Positions 1 through 8,967 of a stretch of DNA of 64,000 nt are shown here, one piece after another (within the stretch, counting starts at the first letter, position 1; each line of letters begins with the position of its first letter). This DNA comes from Haloferula sp. BvORR071 (GTDB lineage Bacteria > Verrucomicrobiota > Verrucomicrobiia > Verrucomicrobiales > Akkermansiaceae). The notes beneath the pieces were generated by a model. That model saw only the letters and a list, made by a program, of their open reading frames with translations. It was not told the DNA's origin and searched no databases. Both the position numbers and the translations under genes were made by a program. Where the stretch lies: positions 124,001-188,000 of the forward strand of contig NZ_BATP01000039.1 of NCBI RefSeq assembly GCF_000739615.1. The letters are read 5' to 3'.

Positions 1-794
1 GTATCCTCCACCACGATCGTGCCACCGGTGGTGGTGAACTTCGCCGGGGCCACGTTCAGGTCGGCGAAGTAGCTGCCGCGCAGCGACGAGTAGATGGTCG
101 TGGCGTTCGCGCTTTCGTCCGAGTTGTAGAGCCGCAGTTCCGCGATCTTGCCGCTGAAGGGCGTGTTGCCGTTCTCGGTCATGGCTCCCAAGGCGAACTT
201 GCCGGGATTGAGCGCGCTGGGGTTCACGAAGTAGTCGGTGTCGACCAGCGTGCCGTTCACGTAGAGGCGTTGCACTCCATTGCTCAGAGTATACATCGCC
301 ACGATCGGCTGCGGATAGGGCATCGGCTTCGAGAACACCGTGGTATCCGGAGCTCCGACGCCGGCGTTCACGCGGTCGCCGTTCCAGCCCAGGCCCCAGT
401 CGTTGGTGGAGCCACCTTGCTCCATGCCGATCAGGCCGCTGGTCTGCCACCAGTAGTCGCCGGTCGCGCCGGTGTTGAGCGGCTGGAATACCGCCACCAA
501 GGTAATGGCGGAGGCATTGGCGATCGGGTTGTTTGCCGCCGCCACGGTGAAGTAGCTGCCCCCATCGAGATCAACACCCTTGTGGGTGTTGAAGGCGTTG
601 GGCGTCGCAATCGGCGAGCCGGAGGGGGTTGCTACGATACTTCCAGTATTCGAGGTCCAGTTCTGGCCGTCGACATAGGTGTCAGCGGTCCAGTCTGCCA
701 CGAGGCCTGCGTGTGCGCTGGCCCACGCCATACATAAGGACACAGTGGTCCCGCGGAGCAGGCGATAGCTCCGCCATTCTTGGGTCTTGTTCAC
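1..794 (-). CDS. Secreted LamG / concanavalin A-like protein, 3' end cut off by the window
   Basis: The minus-strand frame stays open from about 794 to the left edge, so only the N-terminal ~264 residues are visible. A GTG at 794 gives a credible signal peptide with a basic n-region, a hydrophobic stretch and an AHA cleavage site before GLVADW. The ATG at 731 would leave only the tail of that signal, so GTG is preferred, though no clear ribosome binding site supports it. The mature part has LamG features: a 'GVDLDGGSYFTV' strand, a Trp/Gly-rich core, 'RLYVNGTLVDT' and 'FSGKIAELRLYNSD'. Such domains bind carbohydrate or decorate large surface proteins in this phylum. The full architecture lies outside the window. 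Confidence 0.7.
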   Translation of the reverse strand, partial: MNKTQEWRSYRLLRGTTVSLCMAWASAHAGLVADWTADTYVDGQNWTSNTGSIVATPSGSPIATPNAFNTHKGVDLDGGSYFTVAAANNPIANASAITLVAVFQPLNTGATGDYWWQTSGLIGMEQGGSTNDWGLGWNGDRVNAGVGAPDTTVFSKPMPYPQPIVAMYTLSNGVQRLYVNGTLVDTDYFVNPSALNPGKFALGAMTENGNTPFSGKIAELRLYNSDESANATTIYSSLRGSYFADLNVAPAKFTTTGGTIVVED

Positions 795-1305
795 GGGGTT
801 TATCCGGGGTCTTGGGTTCCCACGGCAGAGAAGCCGTGGTTCGAACAAACGAGCCCGATAAGGCCCACAAGTCAAGGAGGCTGAAAACGAAGCGAGGGCG
901 GCTTGGTATGATGTTGCCGCAATCCGCGAGGTGTCCGACAACTTGGCTAACAGAAATCCGTGCACTCCTGTTGTCACCTTTTTGGGGACACCATCGACTT
1001 GTTAGGAGTCTTTCTGCAGGTCCCCTTGCGTTTGAAGCGAGTTGGGCGGGGTGGTCTTATGCATTGAAGTTCAAATGCAATCCTGCAACATGATGCAATC
1101 GGAGCCTCTTTCTGGATTGCTCCTCCCGCGCGGGGCTTTGAACTTTTTCCGTCATCCGACTAAACCGGTGTGGCCTGTGAACGAAGCGACAGATTTGTAG
1201 ATAACTTTTTTCTGACATCCGCTGTCAAAGCGCAGTCCGTCTGCTCGGTTGCCGCCCTCAGAATGCAATATTCGGGCCAAACATGTGCCGGATAGGCACA
1301 AAATA
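795..1305. other. Intergenic stretch without a supported gene
   Basis: About 500 bases between the divergent LamG gene and the end of gltX. Frames here have no recognisable domain and no codon bias like the neighbours. The only structure seen is a small dyad near 830-847 (CACGGC / GCCGTG). Confidence 0.6.
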
Positions 1306-1333
1306 GGCCGGGGAGATGCTCCCCGGCCTTTTT
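1306..1333 (-). terminator. Bidirectional rho-independent terminator after gltX
   Basis: A GC-rich hairpin, arms GGCCGGGGAG and CTCCCCGGCC around a short ATG loop, lies 27 bases past the gltX stop. On the plus strand it is followed by TTTTT. On the minus strand it is followed by a shorter T-rich stretch, so it can serve gltX. Confidence 0.75.
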
Positions 1334-1359
1334 CAGAAAGCCAGCCGCAGCCGGTTGGA

Positions 1360-2679
1360 TTAGGCCAGCTTGGCCACCAAATCTTCCAGTCGCTTGGCGC
1401 AGCGCTCGCGGCCCAGCAGGCCGAGGATGTCGCCGAGATCGGGCCCGCCGGACTTGCCGCTCAGCGCGACTCGCACCGGGAACATGAGTTGCCCTGGCTT
1501 GGCTCCTGCGGCCTTCGCGGTCTCGCCGATCTGGTGCTTGGCGGTGTCTGCCGACCAATCGCCGAGCTTGGCGAAATCGGCGGCCAGCGCCGCAAGCAGA
1601 TCCTTGGCGGTGGCATTGCCACGCACCTTTTCCAAGGCTTCCGGCTCAAAGTCGAACTGGTCCTGCAGCAAGAAGCCGATCGCAGCAGGCACTTCCGAGA
1701 GGAGCCGCACCTTCTCCCGCACCAAGCCCGCGACGGCAGCGTAGCCATCACCAGTCGGCAAGCCGGCCTCCACCACGAATGGCTTGGCTGCTTCCGCGAA
1801 GCCGGCGGCATCCATCCTCAGCAGGTGCTGCTGGTTGACCCAGGCGCACTTCTCTGCATCGAAGCGGGCTGGCGCGCGATTCACCGCTTCCAGCGAGAAA
1901 CGCTGGATCAGCTCGTCCATCGTGAAGATCTCCTCATCCGACTTGGGCGACCATCCCAGCAATGCCAGGAAGTTGATCACCGCGGGACCAACGAAGCCTT
2001 GGCGCGGATAGTCGCCCACCGCAGCCCCGACATCGCGCTTGGACATCTTCGAGCCGTTAGGATTCTGGATCAGCGGAATATGCGCATACAGCGGCGCGGG
2101 AGCACCCAGCGCCTCGAAAAGCTGCAAGTGCTTGGGCGTGTTCATCAGGTGATCTTCGCCGCGGATCACGTGGCTGATCTTCATCTCCAGATCATCCACC
2201 ACGTTCACGAAATGGAAGACATAGGAGCCGTCCGAGCGGCGGATCACCATGTCGGGAGTATTCGACTCATCGCGATAGTCGATCGTGACCTCGCCGCAGA
2301 CGAGGTCATTCATCACCACTGGCTTGCGCTCAAAACGGAAGCGCCAGGCGCCGCCGTCCTCGTAGACGCGGCCCTTCTCGCGCAGCACCTCGAACCACTT
2401 GTCGTAGATCGCCAGGCGCTCGCTCTGGTTGTAGGGGCCGTAGTCGCCGCCCTTGCCCTCGCCCTCGTCCCAATCGAGGCCGAGCCAGTTCATGCCGGAG
2501 AAGATCGCCTCGCGGGCCTCCTGGGTGTTGCGGGCCTCGTCGGTGTCCTCCACGCGCAGCACGAAGGCGCCGCCGTGCTTGCGGGCGAAAAGGTAGCTGA
2601 ACAGGGCGGTGCGTGCGCCGCCGACATGGAGGTAGCCGGTGGGCGAGGGGGCAAAGCGCGTGCGGACGGGAACGGACAT
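1360..2679 (-). CDS. gltX: Glutamyl-tRNA synthetase
   Basis: Class I aminoacyl-tRNA synthetase that charges tRNA-Glu (or tRNA-Glu and tRNA-Gln in non-discriminating forms) in the cytoplasm. The N-terminal Rossmann fold carries the HIGH-like motif HVGG at residues 18-21 within PSPTGYLHVGGART. The second signature KMSKR is intact in 'NGSKMSKRD'. The C-terminal anticodon-binding half is complete, giving 439 residues, slightly shorter than the E. coli enzyme. An upstream in-frame extension to 2877 exists but is not family-like, so the start is placed at MSVPVRTRFAPSP. The gene is followed by a strong terminator. Confidence 0.95.
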   Translation of the reverse strand: MSVPVRTRFAPSPTGYLHVGGARTALFSYLFARKHGGAFVLRVEDTDEARNTQEAREAIFSGMNWLGLDWDEGEGKGGDYGPYNQSERLAIYDKWFEVLREKGRVYEDGGAWRFRFERKPVVMNDLVCGEVTIDYRDESNTPDMVIRRSDGSYVFHFVNVVDDLEMKISHVIRGEDHLMNTPKHLQLFEALGAPAPLYAHIPLIQNPNGSKMSKRDVGAAVGDYPRQGFVGPAVINFLALLGWSPKSDEEIFTMDELIQRFSLEAVNRAPARFDAEKCAWVNQQHLLRMDAAGFAEAAKPFVVEAGLPTGDGYAAVAGLVREKVRLLSEVPAAIGFLLQDQFDFEPEALEKVRGNATAKDLLAALAADFAKLGDWSADTAKHQIGETAKAAGAKPGQLMFPVRVALSGKSGGPDLGDILGLLGRERCAKRLEDLVAKLA

Positions 2680-2788
2680 GGGAGGCGCAGTGTAGGGGTG
2701 CCGGGCCGCTCGCCAAGGGCAGAGACGCGCCAATCTTGCCCGGAGCCCCGGCCTTGACCGGGCGAAGCCGGGCCTCAGGATCGCACCC

Positions 2789-3517
2789 ATGAACAGGTGC
2801 GCCATCACCGGCAAGGAGTGCGACGACCGCGACTTGGTGCCTCTCGACGCCGTCCGCCCTCTCCTCAAGACCTTCATCCGCCGCCGCCATCCGGAGTTGG
2901 CGGAGGATGCGGAGATCGGCCGGGAGGCCCTCGACCAGCTCCGCTCTGCCTACATCGAGGATGCGCTCCAGAACGAGATCGGCGAGATTACCGACCTCGA
3001 GCGCGAGGTGATCGACAGTTTCCGCGACCGCGAGCTGCTCTCCGAACGTCCCGAGACCGAGGAAGAAGAGGACCGCAAGGCGACCTTCGGCGAGCGTCTT
3101 TCGGATCGGATCGCCAGTTTTGGCGGGAGCTGGACCTTCATCATTATTTTCGGCGGCTTCCTGGTCATTTGGATCCTCCTCAATGCTCTCCAACTCTTCG
3201 GCGGCAAGGCGGTCGATCCCTATCCATTCATCCTGCTCAACCTCCTGCTCTCCTGTATCGCCGCGCTTCAGGCGCCGATCATCATGATGAGCCAGAACCG
3301 CCAACAGGAACACGACCGCAAGGAGGCGATGCAGGACTACCAGATCAATCTGAAGGCGGAACTCGAGATCCGCCACTTGCACGAGAAAATCGACCACCTC
3401 CTGCTCAGCCATTCGGAGCGCTTGATGGAGATCCAGCAGTACCAGACCGAGCTGCTCCAGCGGATCCTTGACCAGCCAAAGAAGGGCGAGGCCAGGGAAG
3501 ATCCCAATTCGCCGTGA
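2789..3517 (+). CDS. DUF1003 family membrane protein
   Basis: A 242-residue protein of the DUF1003 family. An N-terminal CAITGKEC motif looks like a small metal or redox site. A charged helical region follows, then two transmembrane segments at about 115-138 and 145-168 ending in the family signature 'ALQAPIIMMSQNRQ'. The C-terminal tail is long and amphipathic (DRKEAMQDYQINLKAELEIR). The family is widespread and its biochemical role is unknown. The stop codon directly abuts the ATG of the next gene, so the two are almost certainly co-transcribed. Confidence 0.85.
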   Translation: MNRCAITGKECDDRDLVPLDAVRPLLKTFIRRRHPELAEDAEIGREALDQLRSAYIEDALQNEIGEITDLEREVIDSFRDRELLSERPETEEEEDRKATFGERLSDRIASFGGSWTFIIIFGGFLVIWILLNALQLFGGKAVDPYPFILLNLLLSCIAALQAPIIMMSQNRQQEHDRKEAMQDYQINLKAELEIRHLHEKIDHLLLSHSERLMEIQQYQTELLQRILDQPKKGEAREDPNSP

Positions 3518-4114
3518 ATGAAGCGGAGTGTGCGACGATGGTGGCGCTGGCTTTCCGTGCTGATCCTGGCGGCTGCTGTGCTGGCCGGCATCAGTGCTTG
3601 GCGTATCGCCAGCTACGCGCCGCTGGTGACGGCGGGCCATTATGATTGCGCGATCGTGCTCGGTGCGGCTCTCGTGAATGACGAGCCCTCGCCCGTGTTC
3701 GAAGGGCGTCTGGAACATGCCCTGGAACTTTACCGGCAGGGAAGGGTAGGAACGCTGCTTCTCACCGGTGGCAGGGCCACTCCGACTGCACACGCGGAAT
3801 CCGAGTGCGCGCTGCGCTATCTAACAGAACTTGGCGTGCCGCAGGACCGCATCCGCATCGAGGACCGCTCGCACACCACCCACGAGAACCTCATCGAGGC
3901 TAAGCGTGTGATGCAGGAGAACTCTTGGAGCAACGCCGTGATCGTCTCCGATCCCTACCATCTCAGCCGCGCGATGATGATGGCCAAGGACCTCCAGCTC
4001 CACGCCGTCGCCTCCGGCACGCCGACCAGCCGCTACCGCTCGTGGATCAGCAAAGCCCCCTTCCTCGCGCGCGAGGTCCTCTTCTCCGGGCTCTACCGGG
4101 TGATCGGGAAATAA
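3518..4114 (+). CDS. YdcF/SanA-like DUF218 membrane protein
   Basis: The start codon immediately follows the stop of the DUF1003 gene. An N-terminal membrane segment (about residues 12-33) is followed by a DUF218 domain with 'CAIVLGAALVNDEPSPVFEGRL', 'LLLTGGRA' and a 'VSDPYHLSRAMMMA' stretch typical of SanA/YdcF proteins. Members are linked to envelope-barrier function and cell-wall stress, but no reaction is established. At 198 residues it matches the short SanA-type class. Confidence 0.85.
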   Translation: MKRSVRRWWRWLSVLILAAAVLAGISAWRIASYAPLVTAGHYDCAIVLGAALVNDEPSPVFEGRLEHALELYRQGRVGTLLLTGGRATPTAHAESECALRYLTELGVPQDRIRIEDRSHTTHENLIEAKRVMQENSWSNAVIVSDPYHLSRAMMMAKDLQLHAVASGTPTSRYRSWISKAPFLAREVLFSGLYRVIGK

Positions 4115-4121
4115 TGATTTC

Positions 4122-4489
4122 AACCACGGATAACACGGATGTCGCGGATTAAGAGAATTCAATATCCGTGAAATCAGTGTTATCCGTGGTTCGAATCTCT
4201 CGAAGCAAGTGGATCGTGGTCCCTTTGGCGCGGTGTCCACTTCCGGGTTGTCGCAGCGAAGAAGGTGGCCACGAATGACACAGACGGCATGGCTGAGGGG
4301 AATCAAATATCCGTGAAATCCGTGTTATCCGTGGTTCGAATCTCTCGAAGCAAAGGGATCGCGGTCCCTTTGGCGCGGTGTCCACTTCCGGGTTGTCGCA
4401 GCGAAGAAGGTGGCCGCGAATGACACAGACGGCATGGCTGAGGGGAATCAAATATCCGCGACATCCGTGTTATCCGTGGTTCAAATCTC
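4122..4489. repeat. Tandem 145-bp repeat leading into a GxxExxY gene
   Basis: Two nearly identical 145-bp units (4161-4305 and 4306-4450, about five differences by eye) and a partial third (4451-4489). The 29 bases at 4122-4150 (starting AACCACGGATAACACGG) are the near-perfect reverse complement of 4451-4482, so the array is bounded by inverted ends. The core is the CACGGAT-type sequence that recurs between genes in this phylum. Frames read through it are repeats, not genes. Confidence 0.9.
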
Positions 4490-4492
4490 CCC

Positions 4493-4897
4493 ATGCTCCA
4501 CGAGGAGATTACAAAGAGCATCATCGGTGCCTCGATTGAAGTGCTGAACGCTTTGCGTCCAGGTTTGGACGAAAAGCTCTACGAGAATGCTTTGGTCATT
4601 GAACTTCGGAATCGAGGGCATGTGGTGGATCAGCAACGAGAGTTTCCAGTCCACTATCGTGGGCAATACATCGGGAAGTTGGTCCCCGATCTGCTGGTGG
4701 ATGGAAAGGTCATTGTGGACCCTAAGGTCGTCGCTGCCTTCAACGATACGCATGTAGCGCAGATGCTTGGATATTTGACGATCACAGGTTTCTCAGTCGC
4801 CCTCCTTGTCAGCTTTAAAGACTCACACTTGCGGTGGAAGCGGGTAGTGGGCAACCAGAAGTCCGAGCCTGAAGACCCGTCTGTGTCGCTGGTTTAA
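4493..4897 (+). CDS. GxxExxY family protein
   Basis: A 134-residue protein with the defining motif GLDEKLY (G-x-x-E-x-x-Y) around residues 24-30 and the family segment 'GKLVPDLLVDGKVIVDPK'. The function of the family is unknown. The D-x-L-V / V-x-x-K pattern resembles PD-(D/E)XK nuclease-fold proteins, which is only suggestive. Genes of this family are commonly placed singly among CACGGAT-type intergenic repeats in Verrucomicrobiota and Planctomycetota, as here. The ATG begins four bases after the array ends. Confidence 0.85.
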   Translation: MLHEEITKSIIGASIEVLNALRPGLDEKLYENALVIELRNRGHVVDQQREFPVHYRGQYIGKLVPDLLVDGKVIVDPKVVAAFNDTHVAQMLGYLTITGFSVALLVSFKDSHLRWKRVVGNQKSEPEDPSVSLV

Positions 4898-4977
4898 GAA
4901 CGCCGGTACCATTGGAGAGAAACTTTCCGCCACCACCACCGGCTTGCCATCGCCGCCGCTCGAAACGAAACTCCGCC

Positions 4978-5640
4978 ATGCCTCTTTCCGCAGTGCTCTT
5001 CGACTTCGACGGCGTGGTGATCGATTCTCACGAAGCCCACGGCCGTTCCTGGTTCGCCCTGGCCGCGGAGCTCGGTCACGAGCTGAGCCACGAAACCTTC
5101 CACTCCACCTTCGGCCAACGGAACGAAAGCATCCTGCCCTTCCTCGGCTGGGCGGAGGAGGGTGACAAGGAGCGCATTCAACAACTCGGGGACCGCAAGG
5201 AAGGCCTCTACCGCGAAATTCTGCGAGCCGAGGGCATCGAGCCGCTGCCGGGTGTGGTGGCCTTATTGGAAGATCTCAAGGCCAACGGAATTCCCTGCGC
5301 AATTGGCACCTCCACCCCGCGGCCGAATGTCGAGTGCGTTCTCGAACTCACCGGCCTCGCCGGATACTTCCAGGATATTGCCGCTTCAGAAGACGTCATG
5401 CGCGGCAAGCCGGATCCCGAGGTCTTCCTCAAAGCCGCTGCCAAGCTCGGTGCCGATCCCGCCTCCTGTGTTGTCATCGAGGACGCCCAAGTCGGCCTCC
5501 GCGCCGCAAAGGCCGGCGGCATGAAAGCCGTCGGCGTCACGACATCTCATCCCGCCGAAGCTCTCGCTCCCGAGAATCCGGATCGTATCGTGAACTCCCT
5601 TGAGGAGGTCAGCGTGGCTTGGCTACGAGGTTTGTGGTAG
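4978..5640 (+). CDS. HAD-superfamily phosphatase, beta-phosphoglucomutase-like
   Basis: A 220-residue HAD subfamily IA hydrolase or mutase. Motif I is DFDGVVIDS near the N-terminus, with the nucleophile and acid Asp pair. Motif II is 'GTSTPR', motif III the Lys in 'MRGKPDPEVF', and motif IV 'VIEDAQVGLRAAKAGG'. The cap and spacing fit the beta-phosphoglucomutase / sugar-phosphatase group. The substrate cannot be deduced. An in-frame ATG at 4912 would add a Pro- and Arg-rich stretch unlike the family, so the later start is used. Confidence 0.85.
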   Translation: MPLSAVLFDFDGVVIDSHEAHGRSWFALAAELGHELSHETFHSTFGQRNESILPFLGWAEEGDKERIQQLGDRKEGLYREILRAEGIEPLPGVVALLEDLKANGIPCAIGTSTPRPNVECVLELTGLAGYFQDIAASEDVMRGKPDPEVFLKAAAKLGADPASCVVIEDAQVGLRAAKAGGMKAVGVTTSHPAEALAPENPDRIVNSLEEVSVAWLRGLW

Positions 5641-5659
5641 TTCGTGCCGAGGCGCAGCC

Positions 5660-5870
5660 GCTAGGCCCTTTTTCAAAAGCCCCAAAGGGGCGGCCGGGAG
5701 ATAGCCCGGGGTAAGCGCGCAGCGCGCAACCCCGGGTTCAGTGTCTAACAAGATTGGCTCCCTGTAGGGGAGCGAGGAGGTCGCGGATGAGAAGACCATC
5801 TGGAGCCGCTAAGCTCCCGGCCCCCAATTTCGGGGGCGATGTGTCTTCCGGGAAAATCCTGGGCTCTCTC
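5660..5870. repeat. Palindromic intergenic repeat cluster
   Basis: A non-coding stretch between convergent genes with several dyads: CCCCAAAGGGG near 5680, arms AGCCCGGGG / ACCCCGGG at 5704-5737 around a GCGCGC-rich loop, and CCCCCAATTTCGGGGG-like sequence near 5820. It resembles the REP-like elements at 10.0-10.3 kb and 49.9-50.2 kb. Confidence 0.65.
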
Positions 5871-5906
5871 CCGGTCGCTCCTTTGAGACTCCTGAGTGCG
5901 GAGTGA

Positions 5907-7337
5907 CTACACCACGATCTCAAATCCCTTCCGGTAGCTCTCCTTCAGCATCGCATTCGCCTTCTCTGCCGAGGCGCCGGTGAAGCTCTCCTTCATGCCG
6001 TCACGCGTCAGCACCGGTCCAAGGTGCATGCCCTTCTTCTCCAAATCGACGCCATTGGCCGTGAGGTGTGCCTCCATGCGCTCCACCGCCTCGGCCGCCC
6101 GTGGGTCCTGGAAAGCCTCGCGCACCTTGTCCGGCGCAGTCTTCTCTCCCAAGCGCCAGGAGATATTCCCGATGTGCGCCAGTGCCGAGGACACGTGCGC
6201 ATTCTCGACGCTGAGCATGTGCTCCTGCTTTCCGGCGTGGATCGAGTCCACCCAGTTCTGGAAGTGGGACTTACCCCCTTCGAACTTCTTCAGCTCCTTG
6301 CCATCCTTGTCGTAGGCCACGCAACCGGCCGAGTGACCGCCGGCGAGCCAGCCGCCCTCGTATTCGATCACGTTCCCGACCGACTGGCCCTTGTAGGTGT
6401 CCATGCCGGCCTTGTAGTCCACATCCTTCTTCGGCAGGCCTCGTACTTCGAAGATGATCGGCGCGGGATCGTAACCGAGGACGACCACCTGCGTGTTTGC
6501 CCATTCGCCGTCATCGTCGTGCACGTAGCGGTCGCCACAGGACTGCACCACCGGCGGCAGGGTCATCGGATCGCCCAGTGCCCAGCGGCAGACATCGAGC
6601 TGGTGCGGTCCCTGGTTGCCCAAGTCACCGTTGCCATACGGGAACTGCCAGTGCCAGTCATAGTGGAACTGCTTGCGCTTCACCTCCGCCATCTCGCGCG
6701 GTCCGCACCAGAGATCGTAGTCCACCTCGGAAGGCGGCTGCACCGGCCCGGAGACCTTGCCGATGGATGGCCGCGGCTTGTAGCAGAAGCCCCGCGCCAG
6801 CTTGATCTTGCCGAGTTCGCCCTTGCCCAGCCACTCGAAGGCATCCGCCCAGGCGGTCTCCGAGCGCCGCTGGAAGCCGTGCTGGATGATCACCTTGTAC
6901 TTCGCCTGCGCATTCGCCATCATCCGGCCTTCCCATACATTGTGGGACACCGGCTTCTCCACATACACGTGCTTGCCGTTGGCCGCCGCGGTGATGGCGA
7001 TCAGCGCGTGCGTGTGATTCGGCGTCGCGATCGTGACCGCGTCGATCTCCTTGGATTCACACAGCTTTCGGTAGTCGGCGAAGGCTTCCACCTTCAAGCC
7101 GTCCTTCTCCAGCTTCTCCTTGTTCTTGGCCAGCACCTTCGAGTCGCAGTCGCAGATCGCGACGAGGCGGGCGCCCTTCGACTTCACGATCCCATCGAGG
7201 TGCGCGCCGCCGCGGCCGTTCAGGCCGATCACCGCGACCCGCAGCTCGGAATTGGCACCCTGTGCGAGCGCGTGTGGGGAAAGCAGGGACCATGTCCCGG
7301 CGAGGGCGGAAGAGCTGAGGAAGAGGCGGCGTTTCAT
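5907..7337 (-). CDS. Secreted Gfo/Idh/MocA-family oxidoreductase
   Basis: A 476-residue NAD(P)-dependent dehydrogenase-fold protein. The N-terminus MKRRLFLSSSALAG ends in ALA and looks like a Tat signal. Next is a Rossmann motif 'VAVIGLNGRGG', the family motif 'VYVEKPVSHN', and a C-terminal substrate domain with 'GDLGNQGPHQLD' and 'DWHWQFPYGNG'. Members with this length and signal are numerous in Verrucomicrobiota and Planctomycetota and act on sugars or polyols, but the substrate is unknown here. It lies 52 bases downstream of the PmoA-like gene on the same strand and probably shares its transcript. Confidence 0.85.
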   Translation of the reverse strand: MKRRLFLSSSALAGTWSLLSPHALAQGANSELRVAVIGLNGRGGAHLDGIVKSKGARLVAICDCDSKVLAKNKEKLEKDGLKVEAFADYRKLCESKEIDAVTIATPNHTHALIAITAAANGKHVYVEKPVSHNVWEGRMMANAQAKYKVIIQHGFQRRSETAWADAFEWLGKGELGKIKLARGFCYKPRPSIGKVSGPVQPPSEVDYDLWCGPREMAEVKRKQFHYDWHWQFPYGNGDLGNQGPHQLDVCRWALGDPMTLPPVVQSCGDRYVHDDDGEWANTQVVVLGYDPAPIIFEVRGLPKKDVDYKAGMDTYKGQSVGNVIEYEGGWLAGGHSAGCVAYDKDGKELKKFEGGKSHFQNWVDSIHAGKQEHMLSVENAHVSSALAHIGNISWRLGEKTAPDKVREAFQDPRAAEAVERMEAHLTANGVDLEKKGMHLGPVLTRDGMKESFTGASAEKANAMLKESYRKGFEIVV

Positions 7338-7389
7338 CGGAAGAGGAAGCTAAGGCTGAGTCGAAAAACTGAGGCGAATGCGGGTTTGC

Positions 7390-8334
7390 TTACTTGGAAA
7401 ACTCCGCCCAGCGCTCCGCCAGTTTCGCGGAATCCATCGTGCCGTGGTGGAGGATTACTTCATAACGGAAAGTCAGCGTCTCGCCTTTCTTGAGAACATG
7501 GTCACCGAGGTGCGGCTCGTCCTTCTTGCCCTCGAAATCGTGGATGCCGAAGGGGTTCGCCGCCATCAGCCCGTAGTCCCGTGCATGCCAAGTGGTCGGG
7601 TAGCGGAAGTTTGAGGGGTGATCGAACATCGCGACCACCGCCGGCTCGCCCTTTTCATCCGGTCCGCTGAAGGCGACCCATTTGGCCTTCTTGCCCCAGA
7701 CGTCGCCGTCCTTGCGATCCTCGGAGTCCGCGATGTGGCCCTTCGCCCCCGCCGGGTCCTTGCCCTTCGGTGCGGTCATTCGCAGGGTCCGGTCGACGCG
7801 GACCGCGAACATGCCCTCCTTGGTATCGCCGAAGGTCACATCCTCATCCGCCGCGGTGAGCTTGGAAGTCACCGTGATCGAGGTCGTGTCCGGGTCAAAC
7901 TGCTTGAAGACGAAGCTGCGCTCCTCGTTCAGCAGGGTCTTGCCCGAGGCGGTCCACGCCAGATTCACCGCGAAAAGGTTCGGCCCGGCGGTTTTTACCC
8001 CGCGGTGCTCAATCTTCGGGTCACTCTCCTTGGTCGTCCAGGCCCAGAAATCGGCCCCGTTCACCGATCCGTGGCTCAGCCACAGCGAGCGGTGGTGCGG
8101 GTGGTCCTGCTCCTCGCCGAAGCCATTTTCCATCGGCCAGTGCCGCGATAGCACCGCGCCGGAGGACGAAAGCAGCGGGTAGAGGTAGGGGACCCGCGAG
8201 TCCGTGCGGTACTCGGTGTAGAGCTTCCCATCCAGCTTCACCGTGATGGTGCCCTTGTCCTGTGAAATCGTAAATTCCCCCGCTGCAAAAGCGGCGGGGC
8301 AGGCTAAAATCAGCGCGGCAAAAAGGGCTTTCAT
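7390..8334 (-). CDS. PmoA-like (DUF6807) secreted protein
   Basis: A 314-residue protein with a clear signal peptide ending FAAG. It carries the DUF6807 signature: 'PYLYPLLSSSGAVLSRHWP', 'EEQDHPHHRSLWLSHG' and 'HARDYGLMAANPFG'. Family members are annotated 'PmoA family' but are not methane monooxygenase. They typically sit beside Gfo/Idh/MocA oxidoreductases in sugar-degradation loci, as seen here with the downstream neighbour. The conserved HPHH cluster could bind a metal, which is inference. Confidence 0.8.
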   Translation of the reverse strand: MKALFAALILACPAAFAAGEFTISQDKGTITVKLDGKLYTEYRTDSRVPYLYPLLSSSGAVLSRHWPMENGFGEEQDHPHHRSLWLSHGSVNGADFWAWTTKESDPKIEHRGVKTAGPNLFAVNLAWTASGKTLLNEERSFVFKQFDPDTTSITVTSKLTAADEDVTFGDTKEGMFAVRVDRTLRMTAPKGKDPAGAKGHIADSEDRKDGDVWGKKAKWVAFSGPDEKGEPAVVAMFDHPSNFRYPTTWHARDYGLMAANPFGIHDFEGKKDEPHLGDHVLKKGETLTFRYEVILHHGTMDSAKLAERWAEFSK

Positions 8335-8415
8335 CGGTGCAAACTGGACACACTACGCCGCTTGAGCGATGGAAAATTGCGGAATAACTCTTTTGAGTAG
8401 GGCTCCCAAGACCAA

Positions 8416-8967
8416 GTGACCTCGGAATTCGAAACACTCGTCGATACGCACTACGAAGCGCTCTACCGCTTCGGGATGTCGCTGTCCAAGAGTGCGGACA
8501 CCGCCGCCGATCTGGTCCAGCAGACCTTCTGCATCTGGGCGCAGAAGGGCCACCAGCTCAAGGAGCGGGACAAGGCCAAGACCTGGCTTTTCACCACTCT
8601 CCACCGCGAGTTCCTCGCCCACGCCCGGAAGTCGAAACGCTACTCCGACGAGGAGCTGACCGAGGCCGTCGCCGGCCGGATTTGTGCGGAGGATGACGAC
8701 ACCGAGCGCACGATGGATGGCCAGCGGGCCCTCGAACTCCTCGGCGAGCTCGACGAAACTTTCCGTTCCCCCCTCGCGCTCTTCTACCTCCAGCAACACA
8801 GCTACAAGGAAATCGCCGAAATCCTCGACGTGCCGATCGGAACCGTCATGTCCCGTATCTCGCGGGCCAAGGAGATGCTTCGCCGCCGCATGACCGCGGA
8901 ACCGTCGAGTGCACCCAAGAACATCCTGCAACTTCAACCGGAGGCCCTAAAAGCCAGCCATGGATAA
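8416..8967 (+). CDS. ECF-type RNA polymerase sigma factor
   Basis: A 183-residue sigma-70 family protein with region 2 (residues ~5-75, 'ALYRFGMSLSKSADTAADLV', 'TWLFTTLHREFL') and region 4 ('LALFYLQQHSYKEIAEIL', 'PIGTVMSRISRAKEMLRRRM'). The only reasonable start is GTG at 8416. The stop overlaps the next gene by eight bases, the usual arrangement of an ECF factor and its antagonist. It is divergent from the PmoA-like gene across an 81-base gap that must hold both promoters. Confidence 0.9.
   Translation: MTSEFETLVDTHYEALYRFGMSLSKSADTAADLVQQTFCIWAQKGHQLKERDKAKTWLFTTLHREFLAHARKSKRYSDEELTEAVAGRICAEDDDTERTMDGQRALELLGELDETFRSPLALFYLQQHSYKEIAEILDVPIGTVMSRISRAKEMLRRRMTAEPSSAPKNILQLQPEALKASHG

Noticed and set aside
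1249-2757. Long plus-strand frames opposite gltX and similar frames opposite typA, katG and the RND genes
   Set aside because: Shadows of GC-rich genes on the other strand; compositionally odd proteins rich in His, Arg and Ala.
4149-4524. Overlapping repeated reading frames that would encode similar ~70-160 residue proteins
   Set aside because: They are translations of the 145-bp tandem repeat; no family similarity or start context.
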